A stretch of 47,755 nt of DNA from an uncultured Prochlorococcus sp. (GTDB lineage: Bacteria; Cyanobacteriota; Cyanobacteriia; PCC-6307; Cyanobiaceae). Numbering within the stretch: the first letter of the stretch is position 1; each line of letters opens with the position of its first letter. A program made the position numbers and the translations under genes. The stretch covers positions 1 through 47,755 of the forward strand of contig CACJUL010000008.1 in the NCBI GenBank assembly GCA_902596585.1, given 5' to 3'. Shown in pieces: positions 1 to 7,493 of this stretch. A model generated the notes under the pieces. The model was not told the origin of the DNA, made no database searches, and was given only the letters and a program-made list of their open reading frames with translations.

Positions 1-57
1 TTTCTTATCAGCTTTTAATTCTTTTGAAGCGTAAAAAAGTGAATTATCTTTTTTCAT
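1..57 (-). CDS. DUF4116-repeat protein, N-terminal fragment (runs off window)
   Basis: Read on the minus strand, an ATG at 57-55 opens a frame that stays open to the window edge. It encodes a short lead followed by FYASKELKADKK, which is the core of a DUF4116 repeat like those in the plus-strand gene starting near 100. Only 19 residues are visible. The gene is head to head with the plus-strand DUF4116 gene, with about 27 bases between its ATG and the first repeat codon of that gene. Function is unknown. The call rests on repeat similarity to the neighbour; the rest of the gene lies outside the window. Confidence 0.6.
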   Translation of the reverse strand, partial: MKKDNSLFYASKELKADKK

Positions 58-84
58 TTTAAATTAAAGGGAAACTTTCTTTCT

Positions 85-1242
85 TATGCTTCAGAAGAAT
101 TGAGAGGTGATAAAGAAATTGTTCTTGCGGCTGTTGAGTCTAGTGATCGTGCGCTTAATTATGCCTCAAATGAATTAAGATCTGATCGTGAAGTTATACT
201 TGCTAGTTCAAAAACAAATGATATTTCAAAAGATATACAGACTGATCGTGATATTGTTTTTGCCTCAATAAGCAATGATGATTTTTCACTTGAGAATGTC
301 TCAGAAGAATTAAGGGCGGATAGAGAAATTGTTCTTAAAGCTATTAAGTTAAGAGAGTATGAACTCAAGTATGCCTCAAAAGAATTAAGAGCCGATCGCG
401 AGATTGTTCAAATTGCGATTGAAAGTGACGCACATGCCTTGCAATTTGCATCGGACGATATAAAAGGCGATCGGGAAATTGCCATGAGCGTAATAAAATC
501 TTTTCCTGGGAATGGCTATTCATGGAGTATACCCTTTGATTATGGGGATTTAAAAAACGATCGTGAAATTTTAATTGAGGCTATTAATAAGACATATGGT
601 GACGCTCTTGCATGTGCCTCAGAGGAATTAAGGGCCGATCGAGAAATTGTCTTGAAGGCAGTTAGTTTGAGTGGTATGGCTCTGGAATTCGCCTCCGATG
701 AATTAAAGAATGACCGTGAAATAGTTCTTAAGGCTGTTAGCGATGATGAAGGTTTTGGATCATTAGATGGTATGGCTCTGCAATTCGCCTCCGATGAATT
801 AAAGAATGATCGTGAAATTGTACTTACAGCTGTTTCCCAATACGGTAATGGCGAATGTGATTGTCATGCTCTTTTTTATGCTTCAGATGAATTAAGAGCG
901 GATAGAGAAATTGTTCTTGAAGCTGTTAAGTTCAATATGGTACTTAAGTATGCCTCCGATGAATTAAAGAATGATCGCGAAATTGTACTTACAGCTGTTA
1001 GAGAAGATTCTTTTTGTGAGTTTTCAGATCAATATGACTGGTCTCTTGGACATGCTTCAGATGAATTAAAGAATGATCGTGATATTGTTCTAGAGGCCGT
1101 TACATCCAAAGGGCAGGTCCTTAAATATGCCTCCGATGAATTAAAGAATGATCGTGAAATTGTATTTGCAGCTGTTAAATCAGAAGCTGAGGCTCTTCAG
1201 TATGCCTCAGAAGAATTAAGGCAAGATAGTGATTTAAGAGAA
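85..1242 (+). repeat. DUF4116 coding repeat array, about 15 units
   Basis: Units recur roughly every 69-105 bases. The most alike begin with gcctccgatgaattaaag at 691, 787, 952 and 1129, with a close variant at 1054. Units at 673 and 769 also share the lead ggtatggctctg and are exactly 96 bases apart. This points to recent duplication by unequal recombination or slippage. Confidence 0.85.
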
Positions 1243-1266
1243 ATATGTAATGCCCTCAATTATTGA
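100..1266 (+). CDS. DUF4116 tandem-repeat protein, probably 5'-truncated
   Basis: The protein is about 388 residues and is built almost wholly of some 15 units of 23-35 residues. The consensus is ALxYASDELKNDREIVLxAV, matching the DUF4116 family of predicted helical repeats with no established biochemical role. Units vary in length because of inserts such as FPGNGYSWS and SFCEFSDQYDWS. The start is uncertain. Position 100 is a TTG inside the first repeat. The frame is open upstream to a stop at 40-42, and codons from 85 (YASEELRGDKE) are plainly repeat sequence, yet no in-frame ATG or GTG precedes them. The gene may therefore be a 5'-truncated copy or use a rare start. No signal peptide is seen. 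Its stop overlaps the extended frame of the next gene. High repeat identity at DNA level suggests recent unit duplication. Confidence 0.75.
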   Translation: MRGDKEIVLAAVESSDRALNYASNELRSDREVILASSKTNDISKDIQTDRDIVFASISNDDFSLENVSEELRADREIVLKAIKLREYELKYASKELRADREIVQIAIESDAHALQFASDDIKGDREIAMSVIKSFPGNGYSWSIPFDYGDLKNDREILIEAINKTYGDALACASEELRADREIVLKAVSLSGMALEFASDELKNDREIVLKAVSDDEGFGSLDGMALQFASDELKNDREIVLTAVSQYGNGECDCHALFYASDELRADREIVLEAVKFNMVLKYASDELKNDREIVLTAVREDSFCEFSDQYDWSLGHASDELKNDRDIVLEAVTSKGQVLKYASDELKNDREIVFAAVKSEAEALQYASEELRQDSDLREICNALNY

Positions 1267-1286
1267 TTTATAACTATCTAAACCTG

Positions 1287-2648
1287 ATGAATAACAACGA
1301 CGATTTACTTAAAAACTATATTGAATCTCAGAAGAGGCAAAGGGAAATATTAGAAGAGACAAAAAAAAGACGTTTGAAAAATGAGAATTTTGTAGATCCA
1401 ATAGAAGATAATTCTAAAAACCTAATTGAGTCCAATAAAGAAATATCAATTCCTGATCACGAAAATCAAAATCATGCAGATAAGTCAACATCTCTTTCTC
1501 AAGAGATAAAGAATAAAAGGTATCATGCTTTTTGGGAAGAGGAAAGGAAGAGAAATAATTATGCCAAGAGTCTTGAAAGATTTGAAACTTTACATTCTCA
1601 AAGTGGATTAAATGACTGGGAAGAGTTTTTGGATCATTATCTTATTGATCTATATAATAAAAGAGCTAATTTAACCAACAAAGAGTTTACGGATAAAGTA
1701 TTAGAATTTTACCTGGTTTTTGGTTGTGAGGAAATCGAATCATTCATTGATGGGATTTCTCATGATCAAATTCATAAATATAGAGAACGATATAATTTAA
1801 GTACTAAAGAATCTCTTCTCATAGATGATTTTGTAGAGAAATTACCTTGTGAAAGATACACCTATGTTTTAAATTACTTTAATGAAGTAGTAAAAGATAA
1901 ATATTCAGATCTGATTATTAATAAGAATAATTGGTCTGATGATTATGATCTTGATGAATATGATTTAAGGATTATAAGTGAGGCGAAACTGGCCTTATGG
2001 GATAATAACCCTAGATTTTTTTCATATGAGTGGGACGAATTTTGTGAATATAAAAAAGAAGAAGGCATTTTTTTTGATTTAGAGGAAGAGGAAAGTCCAA
2101 AATTTGAAAATGAATTTGATCATGAGAAATACCATCAAGAAATGCTTGCAACTTACCTGCCTAGTGGTAAGTACTATATTGGCGATTTGGTGAATATAAA
2201 TGATATTGAAGGTGATGGGGAAGAAAAATATTGGTATTTTCAAAATAAGAATGGTGTTTTTAAGGCAAAGTTAGGAACTAGTTACGTAAATATAAATACT
2301 GCTCAGGGTGATGGTTTTTTTAAGGACAATCATGGAAATACACATTGGGTCGATAGTGGATCAATAGGATGTATTTCTATTAAGGAGATAGAGCTTCCGG
2401 AGAAAGGAGGCTTTATATTCGATTTTCCAGAACCTTTTAATTGCAATTATGACCCAACTAAGGGGATTATTAGGTTTGGAAGTCTTTATATATTGACTGA
2501 TGAACTAATGGATAATGGCCGTGATCCAATTTATTTCTACGATGAAAATAATCCTTATGAGTCAAATCACCCTAGAAATAAAACTTGTTCTTTTATTCAT
2601 GTAAATCCAATTATTGATTCAAATAACTTTAATCTAAATTCAATATAG
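1287..2648 (+). CDS. Acidic unknown protein with C-terminal YYIGD-type domain
   Basis: About 453 residues. I chose the ATG at 1287; an upstream TTG at 1263 overlaps the previous stop and is less likely. The first ~50 residues are charged and likely coiled-coil (SQKRQREILEETKKRR). The middle is rich in Asp, Glu, Asn and aromatic residues, with no motif I recognise. Residues ~290-400 contain LPSGKYYIGDLVNIN, then TAQGDGFFKDNHGNTHW and VDSGSIGCI. This resembles a small beta-rich domain found in phage and cyanobacterial hypothetical proteins that begins YYIGD and ends in a (V)D(S/A)GxIG motif. Its biochemical role is not established. No membrane segment or signal peptide is seen. Likely co-transcribed with the DUF4116 gene, whose stop is 20 bases upstream. 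Confidence 0.65.
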   Translation: MNNNDDLLKNYIESQKRQREILEETKKRRLKNENFVDPIEDNSKNLIESNKEISIPDHENQNHADKSTSLSQEIKNKRYHAFWEEERKRNNYAKSLERFETLHSQSGLNDWEEFLDHYLIDLYNKRANLTNKEFTDKVLEFYLVFGCEEIESFIDGISHDQIHKYRERYNLSTKESLLIDDFVEKLPCERYTYVLNYFNEVVKDKYSDLIINKNNWSDDYDLDEYDLRIISEAKLALWDNNPRFFSYEWDEFCEYKKEEGIFFDLEEEESPKFENEFDHEKYHQEMLATYLPSGKYYIGDLVNINDIEGDGEEKYWYFQNKNGVFKAKLGTSYVNINTAQGDGFFKDNHGNTHWVDSGSIGCISIKEIELPEKGGFIFDFPEPFNCNYDPTKGIIRFGSLYILTDELMDNGRDPIYFYDENNPYESNHPRNKTCSFIHVNPIIDSNNFNLNSI

Positions 2649-2670
2649 TTAATCAGTTCTAATTAGTTCC

Positions 2671-2692
2671 TAGCTCTATTCTTAGCTCTATT
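2671..2692 (+). repeat. Direct repeat, 12-base period
   Basis: TAGCTCTATT occurs at 2671-2680 and 2683-2692. It lies about 60 bases from the tRNA-Pro remnant, so it could be a recombinase or regulator binding site, but no function is shown. Confidence 0.5.
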
Positions 2693-2714
2693 TGTATGTT
2701 TGAGACACTCTAGA

Positions 2715-2745
2715 AATAAAAAAGCAAGGGCTTGGATCCCTTGCT
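2715..2745 (-). terminator. Rho-independent terminator after the tRNA-Pro remnant
   Basis: An 8-base perfect inverted repeat (agcaaggg at 2723-2730, cccttgct at 2738-2745, 7-base loop) is followed on the minus strand by TTTTTTATTT. It lies just downstream of the tRNA-Pro fragment and would also end transcription of the minus-strand HTH gene at 2806-3147. It is probably the original terminator of the intact tRNA gene. Confidence 0.75.
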
Positions 2746-2751
2746 ATTAAA

Positions 2752-2810
2752 TGGTCGGGGCGACAGGATTCGAACCTGCGACCTAGTGCTCCCAAAGCAC
2801 CCGCTCTAAC
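2752..2810 (-). pseudogene. tRNA-Pro(UGG) 3' fragment, likely attachment-site remnant
   Basis: The minus strand reads as the 3' three-quarters of a tRNA: the end of the D arm (GTTAGAGC), an anticodon arm with loop TTTGGGA giving anticodon TGG (Pro), a variable region, a TΨC arm with loop TTCGAAT, the acceptor 3' strand CGCCCCG, discriminator A and an encoded CCA. The matching 5' acceptor strand (CGGGGCG) and most of the D arm are absent; the sequence switches at 2810 into the 3' end of a protein gene. It cannot fold as a full tRNA. Truncations of this type mark integration of mobile elements at tRNA genes. A complete tRNA-Pro must exist elsewhere. Confidence 0.85.
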
Positions 2811-3147
2811 TTTTGATTTTTGCTTCTAGACCGATTAATTTCATAAGAACTTTTGCATTACTTGCAACTGCTGAATATTGTTTTTCTTGCATTGCCCTGT
2901 ACATTGCAGTTTCTAAAGTACATACTAATTTTGCCGTCATTTCAGGACGATTTAAGTCCCCTTCCTCAATATCATCTTTCAGCAAAAGATAAGCATTAGA
3001 AGTGATCTGCCTGGCTCTTCTTCTTGAGATTCCATATTTTGCGGCAACAAGGGAAGTAATTGATGAATAGGCTTGTCCTTCAGCAACTAATTCAGCAGCA
3101 TGAGCAACTCTTAATTCAGTTTCTTGTTTAGTTGCTCTTTTGGGCAT
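2806..3147 (-). CDS. Small HTH protein, possibly terminase-small-subunit-like
   Basis: 113 residues, ATG at 3147. Residues ~10-55 look like a helix-turn-helix: AELVAEGQAYSSITSLVAAK, then YGISRRRARQITSNAY. The second half (LVCTLETAMYRAMQEKQYSA and VLMKLIGLEAK) is helical. That layout recalls phage terminase small subunits and satellite-type DNA-binding proteins, but I cannot confirm the family by similarity; a small transcription regulator is the alternative. The stop codon (2806-2808) lies inside the tRNA-Pro remnant, so the messenger would run through the tRNA fragment to its terminator. Upstream 300 bases are AT-rich and empty. Context between two tRNA remnants suggests a mobile-element gene. 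Confidence 0.55.
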   Translation of the reverse strand: MPKRATKQETELRVAHAAELVAEGQAYSSITSLVAAKYGISRRRARQITSNAYLLLKDDIEEGDLNRPEMTAKLVCTLETAMYRAMQEKQYSAVASNAKVLMKLIGLEAKIKS

Positions 3148-3464
3148 CTAAAAAATTAAGCTAGAGGCAAGAATATAAATTATACACTTTTAATATAACC
3201 TTAATTATAAATAGAGTATATAATAAAACTGTTGCTATAAAAGCCATCTTGCAACTCTTGGGGGTGTGCAGCTTCCCCCTTAATTATTAATTAGTAACGC
3301 TAAATATAATTAAAAGATTAGCCAGTTAGCTTGATAAAACTACGATAAGTCTATAAAGATTAAAAATCGGGTTTTGCACTAATATCTGCACTATTTCGTT
3401 AATATATAGTAATAATATACTTCAAAGTCGTTGGTATGACATATGTTTTAGGGAAAGTGTAGCC
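3148..3464. other. AT-rich gap between HTH gene and tRNA-Gly remnant
   Basis: No gene is seen on either strand. It holds a GGGGG...CCCCC inverted repeat (about 3260-3279, in gggggtgtgcagcttccccc), a GTTGC/GCAAC pair around it, and a 12-base-period direct repeat of TGCACTA at 3375-3381 and 3387-3393. It must contain the promoter of the minus-strand HTH gene, and possibly sites for a recombinase. Confidence 0.5.
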
Positions 3465-3508
3465 CCTTGCCAAGGAGAATGTCGAGAGTTCGAATCTCTT
3501 CATCCGCT
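3465..3508 (+). pseudogene. tRNA-Gly(GCC) 3' half, probable island junction
   Basis: The plus strand reads as the 3' half of a tRNA-Gly: anticodon loop TTGCCAA (anticodon GCC at 3469-3471), 3' anticodon stem GGAGA, TΨC loop TTCGAAT, acceptor 3' strand CATCCGC and discriminator T. The expected 5' strand (GCGGATG) and D arm are absent. Upstream sequence stops matching at the anticodon stem, so the break is at the anticodon loop, a typical crossover site for tRNA-targeting recombinases. Core genes follow at once, so this fragment is likely the displaced 3' end of the original tRNA-Gly gene. Confidence 0.85.
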
Positions 3509-3552
3509 TTTAATGTTTGTATCCTCTAAAATATTTTTAATTGGATTTTGTA

Positions 3553-3984
3553 ATGACAAGAGTAATTTCAATTGAGGATTTAAAGGGATTATTTACTAAA
3601 CCTTATGGTTCAGATGCACCAACAAAACAAAAATGGGCTGAATTTTATAATGAGAATGTAATTTTTACAGACCCAACTCAGGAAACAGTGGGTTTAGATT
3701 CTTATGTTAAAGCTCAAGAAAAGCTTGTTAAAAGATGTGATGATGTTTGTTTAGAAACTCATGCAATTTCCATCAACGGAGATTATGGATTTGTTGAATG
3801 GACAATGGGTTTAAAAATTATGGGTAAAGAATTTATTTATCCTGGAACTACTCGTTTATTATTTGGTGAAAATGGATTAATAAAAGATCACAGAGATTAC
3901 TTTGATTTTTGCGGCCCAACTTTTGGACCAGTTCCTATTTTGGGACCTTTTATCAGATGGCTTTATAGTAAATTTGTATCTTGA
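3553..3984 (+). CDS. NTF2/SnoaL-like protein
   Basis: 143 residues from the ATG at 3553; a TTG at 3541 would add four. The protein has the cone-shaped NTF2-like pattern: an N-terminal helix with YNENVIFTDPTQE, then strands GFVEWTMGLKIMGKEF and YPGTTRLLFGENGLIKDH, followed by DYFDF. Members include SnoaL-type cyclases and small-molecule binding proteins; the substrate here is unknown. No signal peptide. The C-terminal GPVPILGPFIRWLYSKF is hydrophobic and might touch membrane. It is the first intact gene right of the tRNA-Gly remnant. Confidence 0.7.
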   Translation: MTRVISIEDLKGLFTKPYGSDAPTKQKWAEFYNENVIFTDPTQETVGLDSYVKAQEKLVKRCDDVCLETHAISINGDYGFVEWTMGLKIMGKEFIYPGTTRLLFGENGLIKDHRDYFDFCGPTFGPVPILGPFIRWLYSKFVS

Positions 3985-4011
3985 CTTTGTTTTCTTTAGG
4001 AACAGAGTGCT

Positions 4012-4467
4012 TTATATTTCACGAATCAATAAATTTTGAGAAGTAACTTCTTTAAAATCAAATTGAGAATAAAACATTTTTTTATTTGTTGTCATTAAAT
4101 ATAATTTTTTTGTATTTTTAATTTTTTTAGAAGATAAAAGATTTTTTAAAATTAATGTACCAAAACCTTTGCCTTGGTGATTTTGATCAATAACAATATC
4201 CCAAAGTACTCCACGGTAAATCCCATCGGTTAAAGCTCTACCAAAACCAACTATTTCCTTACCAACCCAAAGACTTATTACGACATCACTATTAGCAAGA
4301 CATTTTTTTAGATCATTAATTGTTCTATTTTTTGCCCAGAAAGCATTATTATCAAGTAATTTTTGTAGCTTAATTAATCCGTTTGTTGGTTTAAGATTAG
4401 GACCTAATCCAAAAACCCTTAATCCTATAGCTCCTTTGGTATGTTTGATTAGAGATATTTCTTTCAT
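4012..4467 (-). CDS. GNAT-family N-acetyltransferase
   Basis: 151 residues, ATG at 4467. The acetyl-CoA-binding motif A is visible as LWDIVIDQNHQGKGFGTLIL, with the Q/R-x-x-G-x-G/A signature at HQGKGFG. It is preceded by a strand VVISLWVGKEIVGFGRAL. This is a single-domain GNAT enzyme transferring acetyl from acetyl-CoA to an unidentified amine. It is divergent from secA, with a 174-base gap that must hold both promoters. The N-terminal 45 residues are less conserved in pattern. Substrate unknown. Confidence 0.8.
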   Translation of the reverse strand: MKEISLIKHTKGAIGLRVFGLGPNLKPTNGLIKLQKLLDNNAFWAKNRTINDLKKCLANSDVVISLWVGKEIVGFGRALTDGIYRGVLWDIVIDQNHQGKGFGTLILKNLLSSKKIKNTKKLYLMTTNKKMFYSQFDFKEVTSQNLLIREI

Positions 4468-4598
4468 TTTTTAAAAAGATTTTTGAAAAGTAATGTCAGC
4501 TGGGTTATTTTTGTGACTTCAATCTAAATACCTTAATCGATCATTTCTATAAAATAAAGAGATAATAGTTTTCTTCATTCTGTTGTAACGCACTAATT

Positions 4599-4604
4599 TA
4601 TAAT
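4599..4604 (+). promoter_or_regulatory. Candidate -10 box for secA
   Basis: A perfect TATAAT lies 37 bases before the secA ATG. No convincing -35 is seen at the usual distance. In so AT-rich a genome this is weak evidence. Confidence 0.3.
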
Positions 4605-4641
4605 GTTTGTAATAAGATAAATTTTTTAAGGACTTTGACTT

Positions 4642-7485
4642 ATGCTAAAACTTTTGTTGGGAGATCCGAATACACGAAAGTTAAAGCGCTATCAACCAAT
4701 AGTGGAAGAGATAAATTTTTTAGAAGAAGAAATTTCTCAATTAACTGATGATGAGCTTAGAAAAGAAACTCAAAATCTTAAAACAAAAATTTCAGCAGAA
4801 TTAGATGTTAAAAAACAAAAGGAACTTTTAGAAGAGTTTCTTCCTAGAGCTTTCGCAATTGTTAGAGAAGCAAGTAAACGTGTCCTTGATATGAGACATT
4901 TTGATGTTCAGTTAATAGGTGGGATGGTTTTACATGAGTGTCAGATTGCTGAGATGAAAACTGGAGAAGGAAAGACGTTAGTAGCAACATTACCTTGTTA
5001 TTTAAATGCTTTAACTGGGAAAGGGGTTCATGTAGTTACAGTGAATGATTATTTAGCTAGAAGGGATGCTGAGTGGATGGGACAAGTTCATCGTTTTTTA
5101 GGTTTGTCTGTTGGCTTGATTCAACAAGATATGAGCCCAGTTCAAAGAAAAAAAAATTATGCCTGTGATATAACATATGCTACAAATTCTGAATTAGGAT
5201 TTGATTATTTGAGAGATAATATGTCTACAGATATTAATGAAGTAGTACAAAGACAATTCAATTACTGTGTAATTGACGAGGTTGATTCAATATTGATCGA
5301 TGAAGCTAGAACACCTTTAATTATTTCTGGCCAAGTTGAAAGACCTCAAGAAAAATATCAAAAAGCCTCAGAATTAGCTTTGACATTACTCAAAGCAAAA
5401 GAATTAAGTAAAGATGGGATTGATCCTGAAGGAGATTATGAAGTTGATGAAAAGCAAAGGAGTTGTATATTAACAGATCAAGGTTTTGCTAAATGTGAGG
5501 ATTATTTGGGTGTTAGTGATTTATATAATCCTAAAGACCCTTGGGCACACTATATAACCAATGCTTTAAAAGCTAAAGAATTATTTATTAAGGATGTTAA
5601 TTACATTATTAAAAATAATGAGGCTGTGATAGTTGATGAATTTACTGGTCGGGTAATGCCAGGTAGACGTTGGAGTGACGGTCAGCATCAAGCAATAGAA
5701 GCAAAAGAAAATCTTAAAATTCAGCCTGAGACTCAAACATTAGCATCTATTACATATCAAAACTTCTTCCTCTTATATCCTGGTTTAGCTGGGATGACTG
5801 GCACTGCCAAAACTGAGGAGGTTGAGTTTGAAAAAACTTATAAATTAGAATCTACAGTAATACCTACTAATCAAATAAGGAAGAGACAAGATTGGGCTGA
5901 TCAAGTATTTAAGACAGAGATAGGTAAATGGAAAGCTGTCGCAAAAGAAACTGCACAAATTCATAGAGATGGTAGACCTGTTTTAGTTGGTACAACAAGT
6001 GTTGAAAAGAGTGAGTTATTAAGTTCACTCTTAACTGAAGAAAAAATCCCACATAATTTGTTAAACGCTAAACCAGAAAACGTTGAACGTGAGGCTGAAA
6101 TTGTCGCTCAAGCAGGAAGAGCAGGTGCTGTTACCATTGCGACAAATATGGCTGGTAGGGGAACGGATATCATTCTCGGCGGCAATAGTGACTATATGGC
6201 AAGACTTAAATTAAAAGAAATTTTAATGCCTTTGTTAGTTAAACCAGATAATGAGCATAAGCCACCAATCCCTAAACAAAGAAGTTCAAAAGCTAAAGGT
6301 GGTTTCTCTTCAAAAGTTGTTTCAAATTTGAAAAGAAATGCTCCAAGCAGTTCAACAAATCTTTTCCCCTGTAAATTAGATGAGGAAATTCAAAAAAGTC
6401 TCTCTCTTTTATCGAAAAAACTTGTTGATAATTGGGGAGATAGAAAACTTTCTGTTTTGGAGCTGGATGACAAGATTGCTACAGCCGGGGAAAAAGCCCC
6501 AACCGACGACATTTCGATCAAGCTTTTGAGAGAAGCTTTGTCGGACGTAAAAAAGGAATATGAAAAAGTTTTGGTTCATGAAGAAACAAAAGTCAGAGAA
6601 GCGGGTGGTTTACATGTTATAGGGACGGAAAGACATGAATCAAGAAGGGTGGATAACCAACTTAGAGGTAGATCTGGAAGACAAGGTGATCTTGGAAGTA
6701 CAAGATTCTTTTTGTCTTTAGAAGATAATTTGCTAAGGATTTTCGGCGGCGACAGAGTAGCAAATCTAATGAATGCATTTAGGGTAGACGAAGATATGCC
6801 TATTGAATCTGGAATGCTTACAAGATCTTTAGAAAGCGCGCAAAAAAAAGTAGAGACTTATTATTACGATATTAGAAAACAAGTTTTCGAATATGACGAG
6901 GTAATGAATAATCAAAGAAAAGCAGTATATAGCGAAAGACTTAGAGTCTTGAAAGGAATTGATTTAAAAAGGCAAGTAATAGGATATGGGGAGAGAACAA
7001 TGAGTGAAATTGTAGAGGCTTATATTAATCCTGATCTTCCTCCTGAAGAATGGAATATCGATCAACTAATTTCAAAAGTCAAAGAATTTATATATTTATT
7101 AGATGATCTAAAAGTCGAAGATATTAATCTATTGTCAATAGAAGAATTAAAAAATTATCTTCAAGAGCAGATGCGAATTGCATATGACTTAAAGGAATCA
7201 CAAATAGAAAAGATCCGTACAGGATTAATGAGAGAAGCCGAAAGATTTTTTATTTTGCAACAAATTGACAATTTATGGCGTGAACATCTGCAATCCATGG
7301 ATTCCTTAAGGGAATCAGTTGGTTTGAGAGGTTATGGCCAAAAAGATCCATTAATCGAATATAAAAATGAAGGGTATGATATGTTTCTTGAGATGATGAC
7401 TAATATGAGACGAAATGTTATTTACTCAATGTTTATGTTTCAGCCTAAAACTGAAACTGAAACTGAAAGTGATGATAAAAATTAA
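4642..7485 (+). CDS. secA: Preprotein translocase ATPase SecA
   Basis: 947 residues. SecA is the motor that pushes unfolded preproteins through SecYEG at the plasma and thylakoid membranes. Seen in order: Walker A (TGEGKT, residues 107-112), [13 protein letters not shown], the [20 protein letters not shown] segment, [22 protein letters not shown] (near 500-513) and [11 protein letters not shown]. About 140 residues lie between [16 protein letters not shown] (from 513) and [16 protein letters not shown] (from 654), a long insert of the cyanobacterial and chloroplast type. The C terminus ends after the helical wing in an acidic tail with no CxC...CH/CC zinc finger, also usual for cyanobacteria. 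Convergent with cysE, 8 bases apart. Confidence 0.97.
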   Translation: MLKLLLGDPNTRKLKRYQPIVEEINFLEEEISQLTDDELRKETQNLKTKISAELDVKKQKELLEEFLPRAFAIVREASKRVLDMRHFDVQLIGGMVLHECQIAEMKTGEGKTLVATLPCYLNALTGKGVHVVTVNDYLARRDAEWMGQVHRFLGLSVGLIQQDMSPVQRKKNYACDITYATNSELGFDYLRDNMSTDINEVVQRQFNYCVIDEVDSILIDEARTPLIISGQVERPQEKYQKASELALTLLKAKELSKDGIDPEGDYEVDEKQRSCILTDQGFAKCEDYLGVSDLYNPKDPWAHYITNALKAKELFIKDVNYIIKNNEAVIVDEFTGRVMPGRRWSDGQHQAIEAKENLKIQPETQTLASITYQNFFLLYPGLAGMTGTAKTEEVEFEKTYKLESTVIPTNQIRKRQDWADQVFKTEIGKWKAVAKETAQIHRDGRPVLVGTTSVEKSELLSSLLTEEKIPHNLLNAKPENVEREAEIVAQAGRAGAVTIATNMAGRGTDIILGGNSDYMARLKLKEILMPLLVKPDNEHKPPIPKQRSSKAKGGFSSKVVSNLKRNAPSSSTNLFPCKLDEEIQKSLSLLSKKLVDNWGDRKLSVLELDDKIATAGEKAPTDDISIKLLREALSDVKKEYEKVLVHEETKVREAGGLHVIGTERHESRRVDNQLRGRSGRQGDLGSTRFFLSLEDNLLRIFGGDRVANLMNAFRVDEDMPIESGMLTRSLESAQKKVETYYYDIRKQVFEYDEVMNNQRKAVYSERLRVLKGIDLKRQVIGYGERTMSEIVEAYINPDLPPEEWNIDQLISKVKEFIYLLDDLKVEDINLLSIEELKNYLQEQMRIAYDLKESQIEKIRTGLMREAERFFILQQIDNLWREHLQSMDSLRESVGLRGYGQKDPLIEYKNEGYDMFLEMMTNMRRNVIYSMFMFQPKTETETESDDKN

Positions 7486-7493
7486 TTTTAGAT

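Larger units (their letters stand above)
1..3508. mobile_element. Right end of a tRNA-associated genomic island
   Basis: This stretch holds only repeat-protein and unrecognised genes plus two truncated tRNA 3' halves. Everything to its right is ordinary housekeeping sequence. A tRNA 3' remnant followed by core genes is what remains when a tyrosine-recombinase element integrates into a tRNA gene and displaces its 3' end. Prochlorococcus elements of this kind are known as tycheposons. The inferred right junction is the tRNA-Gly remnant ending at 3508; the left end lies outside the window. No integrase gene is visible here, so element type is an inference. Confidence 0.55.

Noticed and set aside
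100-1266. CRISPR-like array from periodic repeats
   Set aside because: The periodicity is in a coding frame, units vary in length, and they encode DUF4116 repeats.
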